From JAFLUQ01 sp964537995 (GTDB taxonomy: Bacteria; Bacillota; Clostridia; UMGS1883): a DNA stretch of 15,362 nucleotides. The translations under genes and the position numbers were made by a program. Every line of letters begins with the position of its first letter. Positions within the stretch are counted from its first letter, which is position 1. The stretch spans positions 1 through 15,362 of the forward strand of contig CAZICW010000038.1 in NCBI GenBank assembly GCA_964537995.1, in the 5' to 3' direction. Positions 12,918-15,362 of the stretch are shown here, in pieces. Below the pieces are notes generated by a model. It was not told the origin of the DNA and searched no databases. It saw only the letters and a program-made list of their open reading frames with translations.

Positions 12918-13283
12918 ATGTTGAAAAGGTTGTTTTCGGCGTTTTTATGCGCGGCGGTTTTTTCCGCGCAAACAGCGGATTATTCGCGCGTGCTTGTGAA
13001 TATGGGATATTCCCCGTCGGCGGAGCCGTCGGAAATTGAGGAAATAACAATTCCCGAACGGTGGGGCGCGGTATACGAAAATTACAACGAGCTGCAAAAA
13101 CGCGGCGGCTTTGACCTTTCTCCCTATAAGGGGAAAAGCTGTATTCGCTATACATATGAAATTGAGGATTTGTTCGCGCACGGAAATATTATTGTATATG
13201 AAGGAAAAATAATCGGCGGCGACGTCTGCTCCATAACGCTGGACGGCGTCATGCTGCCGCTGGAAAAGGATAAGCTGCCATGA
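12918..13283 (+). CDS. small exported DUF4830-domain protein
   Basis: A 121-residue protein of unknown function. Residues 1-20 (starting M-L-K-R-L-F) form a signal peptide or single N-terminal membrane anchor. The rest matches the pattern I associate with DUF4830: I-P-E-R-W-G-A-V-Y-E-N-Y-N-E-L-Q-K (41-57), G-F-D-L-S-P-Y-K-G-K (60-69), I-R-Y-T-Y-E-I (72-78) and the late I-I-G-G-D-V-C-S-I-T-L-D-G-V-M-L-P-L (97-114). Such proteins are common in Clostridia and uncharacterised. The ATG at 12918 was preferred to one eight codons earlier (12894) because AAGAGGTG precedes it and a signal sequence then starts cleanly. Its stop overlaps the pseudouridine synthase start by four bases (ATGA), so the two are co-translated. 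Confidence 0.75.
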   Translation: MLKRLFSAFLCAAVFSAQTADYSRVLVNMGYSPSAEPSEIEEITIPERWGAVYENYNELQKRGGFDLSPYKGKSCIRYTYEIEDLFAHGNIIVYEGKIIGGDVCSITLDGVMLPLEKDKLP

Positions 13284-13981
13284 GAATTGATAAATTTGCC
13301 GCCGACGCCTTGGGACTGACACGGAGAGAAGCGCGGACTGTTATAAAGGAAGGAAAAATAACCGTCAACGGACGGACGGTAAATTCTCCTTCGGAGAAGG
13401 TGGAAGGCTCGGAGAAAATTATGCTCGGCGATAAGCCGCTGAACCGCGCGGAATTTGTCTATATTATGATGAATAAGCCCGCCGGCTGTCTCAGCGTTAC
13501 CGAGGACAGCCGGCAGAAAACCGTGCTTGACCTTCTTCCGCCCGAGTATAAACGCTTCGGACTTTTCCCCGCGGGTCGTCTCGATAAGGACAGCGAGGGC
13601 TTTCTGCTGCTGACGAACGACGGCAACCTTGCCCATAATGTTCTTTCGCCGAAAAAGAAGGTCGGTAAAAAATATTTCGTTCGTCTTTCGCTTCCGCTGG
13701 ACAAGGATAAAATTGATATTTTAGAAAACGGCGTCGATATAGGCGGCTATGTCACAAAGCCCTGTAAGGTGGAGAGACTTTCTTCCAACGAGGTTTACAT
13801 CACAATAACGGAAGGAAAATTTCATCAGGTCAAGCGTATGTTTAAAGCCGTAAACAACAGCGTGGAATATTTGCGGCGCGACAGCTTCGCCGGACTTGAT
13901 CTTGACGCGGAGCTTAAACCGGGGCAATATAGACAACTTTGCACAAATGAAATCGAAAAAATATTACATAGTATACAATAG
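13280..13981 (+). CDS. RsuA-family pseudouridine synthase (probably 16S rRNA)
   Basis: Converts a specific uridine in rRNA to pseudouridine. The 233 residues begin with an S4 RNA-binding domain (1-50: M-R-I-D-K-F-A-A-D-A, then V-I-K-E-G-K-I-T-V-N-G). The catalytic domain contains M-M-N-K-P-A-G (63-69) and the signature G-R-L-D-K-D-S-E-G-F-L-L-L-T-N-D-G (99-115), with Asp102 as nucleophile. The C-terminal E-G-K-F-H-Q-V-K-R-M-F (178-188) is the usual substrate-contact motif. Size and the K-P-A-G motif fit RsuA (16S U516) better than RluB, but RluE/RluF-like targets cannot be excluded, so no symbol is given. Its ATG overlaps the DUF4830 stop, so translation is coupled. Confidence 0.92.
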   Translation: MRIDKFAADALGLTRREARTVIKEGKITVNGRTVNSPSEKVEGSEKIMLGDKPLNRAEFVYIMMNKPAGCLSVTEDSRQKTVLDLLPPEYKRFGLFPAGRLDKDSEGFLLLTNDGNLAHNVLSPKKKVGKKYFVRLSLPLDKDKIDILENGVDIGGYVTKPCKVERLSSNEVYITITEGKFHQVKRMFKAVNNSVEYLRRDSFAGLDLDAELKPGQYRQLCTNEIEKILHSIQ

Positions 13982-14020
13982 TGACAAATAAAATGCCAAA
14001 TATTTGTACAATAAGCGAAT

Positions 14021-14048
14021 TTGCATTAAGGAAAAATTGTGTTACAAT
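14021..14048 (+). promoter_or_regulatory. candidate promoter of the ABC ATPase gene
   Basis: TTGCAT (14021-14026) and TACAAT (14043-14048) are 16 bases apart, with a TG two bases before the -10. The expected start is near 14055, leaving a leader of about 50 bases. No catabolite-response element was recognised. Confidence 0.55.
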
Positions 14049-14106
14049 ATTAGTAACATAATTGTTGTATGGTTATGTATATATGATTTTAGGAGGGTAA
14101 AACCAA

Positions 14107-15216
14107 ATGGCAAGCTTAAGTTTAAAGCATATCTACAAAAGGTATCCCGGCGGGGTAACAGCTGTGACGGACTTCAACCTTGAAATCAAGGATAAGGAAT
14201 TTATTATCTTCGTAGGACCTTCGGGCTGCGGTAAATCCACAACTCTTCGTATGGTTGCGGGCCTTGAGGAAATTTCCGAGGGCGAACTTTACATAGGCGA
14301 TCGCCTTGTAAACGACGTTGCTCCCAAAGACAGAGATATAGCGATGGTTTTCCAGAACTACGCTCTGTATCCCCATATGTCCGTTTTCGAGAACATGGCG
14401 TTCGGCCTGAAGCTCCGCAAAACCCCCAAGGATGAAATAAAGAAGAGAGTTCATGAAGCGGCTCGTATCCTTGATATCGAACATTTGCTTGAAAGAAAGC
14501 CGAAGGCTCTTTCCGGCGGTCAGCGCCAGCGTGTCGCTCTCGGACGTGCAATCGTGCGCGAACCCAAAGTATTCCTTATGGACGAACCTCTTTCAAACCT
14601 TGACGCTAAGTTGCGTGTTCAGATGAGAACCGAAATTACAAAGCTTCATCAGAGACTTCAGACAACCTTCATCTATGTAACCCACGACCAGACAGAGGCT
14701 CTTACGATGGGTACGCGTATTGTTGTTATGAAGGATGGTATTATACAGCAGGTTGACGCTCCTCAGACTCTTTACAATTATCCCTGCAACGTATTCGTGG
14801 CGGGCTTTATCGGATCTCCTCAGATGAATTTCTGCCCGGCTACGCTTACTCAGACCGGCGGAGATACATACGTTGAATTCGGCGAAGGCGAAAAAATTAA
14901 GCTTGCCGACGCAAAAGCGAATGCCGCCAAGGATTATATCGGCAAAGAGGTTATAATGGGTATTCGTCCCGAAGATATGTATGACGACGCCGATTCTCTT
15001 GCCTCTATGAAAGACACAACTCTCACTGCAAATGTTGAAGTTACCGAGCGTATGGGTGCGGAAACGTATCTGTACCTTAATGTTGATGATATTCCTTTTA
15101 CAGCCCGCGTTAAGCCGACAAGCACCGCGGAAAGAGGAGAAACCATCAAGGTTTGCCTTGATCCTTTGAAGATTCACCTCTTTGACAAAGCTACCGAAAA
15201 GGTTATCACCAACTAA
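14107..15216 (+). CDS. carbohydrate ABC transporter ATPase, MsmK/UgpC/MalK type
   Basis: The nucleotide-binding subunit that powers ABC import of sugars or glycerol-3-phosphate. The 369 residues comprise an ATPase domain (1-235) with Walker A G-P-S-G-C-G-K-S-T (37-45), Q-loop Gln83, signature L-S-G-G-Q (135-139), Walker B V-F-L-M-D-E (155-160), D-loop S-N-L-D and switch His193. A C-terminal TOBE/OB regulatory domain (about 240-365) is typical of the MalK subfamily (CUT1). AGGAGG nine bases before the ATG sets the start. No permease or binding-protein gene adjoins it and it has its own promoter and terminator. It is therefore probably a shared ATPase serving several unlinked transporters, as MsmX does in Bacillus. 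That inference needs the rest of the genome; misnaming as ugpC is common. Confidence 0.94.
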   Translation: MASLSLKHIYKRYPGGVTAVTDFNLEIKDKEFIIFVGPSGCGKSTTLRMVAGLEEISEGELYIGDRLVNDVAPKDRDIAMVFQNYALYPHMSVFENMAFGLKLRKTPKDEIKKRVHEAARILDIEHLLERKPKALSGGQRQRVALGRAIVREPKVFLMDEPLSNLDAKLRVQMRTEITKLHQRLQTTFIYVTHDQTEALTMGTRIVVMKDGIIQQVDAPQTLYNYPCNVFVAGFIGSPQMNFCPATLTQTGGDTYVEFGEGEKIKLADAKANAAKDYIGKEVIMGIRPEDMYDDADSLASMKDTTLTANVEVTERMGAETYLYLNVDDIPFTARVKPTSTAERGETIKVCLDPLKIHLFDKATEKVITN

Positions 15217-15236
15217 ACATCGGCTATTGAACTGTT

Positions 15237-15266
15237 TCGGGCGGAGAGTTCTCCGCCCGATTTTTT
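15237..15266 (+). terminator. intrinsic terminator of the ABC ATPase gene
   Basis: TCGGGCGGAG (15237-15246) pairs perfectly with CTCCGCCCGA (15251-15260) around an AGTT loop, followed by six T. It lies 21 bases after the stop codon and is a textbook Rho-independent terminator. Confidence 0.96.
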
Positions 15267-15362
15267 CATGTGCGCATACGGATAGAGTCGTGAAAAAAGC
15301 GGCGTAGCGTAATAAGCGAAGAAGGAGGCGAAGGAAAAAAAGGTAAAGAAAAAAGGAAAAAA
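15267..15362. other. purine-rich tail without a recognisable gene
   Basis: The last 96 bases are mostly A and G on the plus strand from about 15311. A GAAGGAGGCGAAGG stretch (15321-15334) resembles a Shine-Dalgarno, but no start codon follows within the window. It may be the leader of a rightward gene beyond the edge, or low-complexity spacer. Confidence 0.3.

Noticed and set aside
13984..14007. ACAAATA/TATTTGT hairpin after the pseudouridine synthase gene as a terminator
   Set aside because: Seven A-T-rich pairs, ten-base loop and no T tract; not convincing.
1..15362. CRISPR array, tRNA, rRNA, insertion sequence or phage genes
   Set aside because: No regular spaced repeats, tRNA-like cloverleaf, transposase or integrase motifs were seen on either strand.

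Overview
The window looks like the chromosome of an anaerobic Clostridia-type Firmicute, probably Oscillospiraceae/Ruminococcaceae-like. This is inferred from the AGGAGG ribosome binding sites, the TTGACA/TATAAT promoters with 17-base spacers, a GlnN-type (class III) glutamine synthetase, a CIRCE-controlled heat-shock gene, a half-length TauE/SafE gene pair, and DUF4430 and DUF4830 proteins. No species can be named. I see no transposase, phage gene, CRISPR array, rRNA or tRNA.

The left part (1-9450) is transcribed leftwards. In transcription order it holds: the class III glutamine synthetase with its own promoter; a Na/Pi cotransporter with a PhoU-like tail, ending in a strong terminator; a split sulfite-exporter-type membrane protein; the serine operon serC-serA behind a consensus promoter; a GNAT acetyltransferase; and a cobalamin riboswitch with its own promoter and intrinsic terminator, followed by a secreted DUF4430 protein. 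The riboswitch and the DUF4430 gene are the most informative unit: DUF4430 resembles the C-terminal domain of transcobalamin, and here it sits under B12 control. A further leader-like start codon (positions 12-1) runs off the left edge.

The right part (9560-15362) is transcribed rightwards. htpG (Hsp90) sits behind a TTGACA promoter with a perfect CIRCE operator, so HrcA should repress it. Next is the conserved rpsF-ssb-rpsR operon behind a consensus promoter and a leader hairpin. It closes with a terminator whose 3' arm carries the Shine-Dalgarno of the next gene, a small exported DUF4830 protein. That gene overlaps an RsuA-family pseudouridine synthase by four bases. Last is a stand-alone MsmK/UgpC-type sugar ABC ATPase with its own promoter and a textbook terminator. 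The final 96 bases are purine-rich and hold no gene that I can see.

Most of the window is ordinary housekeeping and nitrogen, serine and phosphate metabolism. The points worth a second look are the B12 riboswitch/DUF4430 unit, the two TauE/SafE halves separated in frame by one amber codon, CIRCE control of htpG, the terminator that buries a ribosome binding site, and a duplicated -35 region before rpsF.
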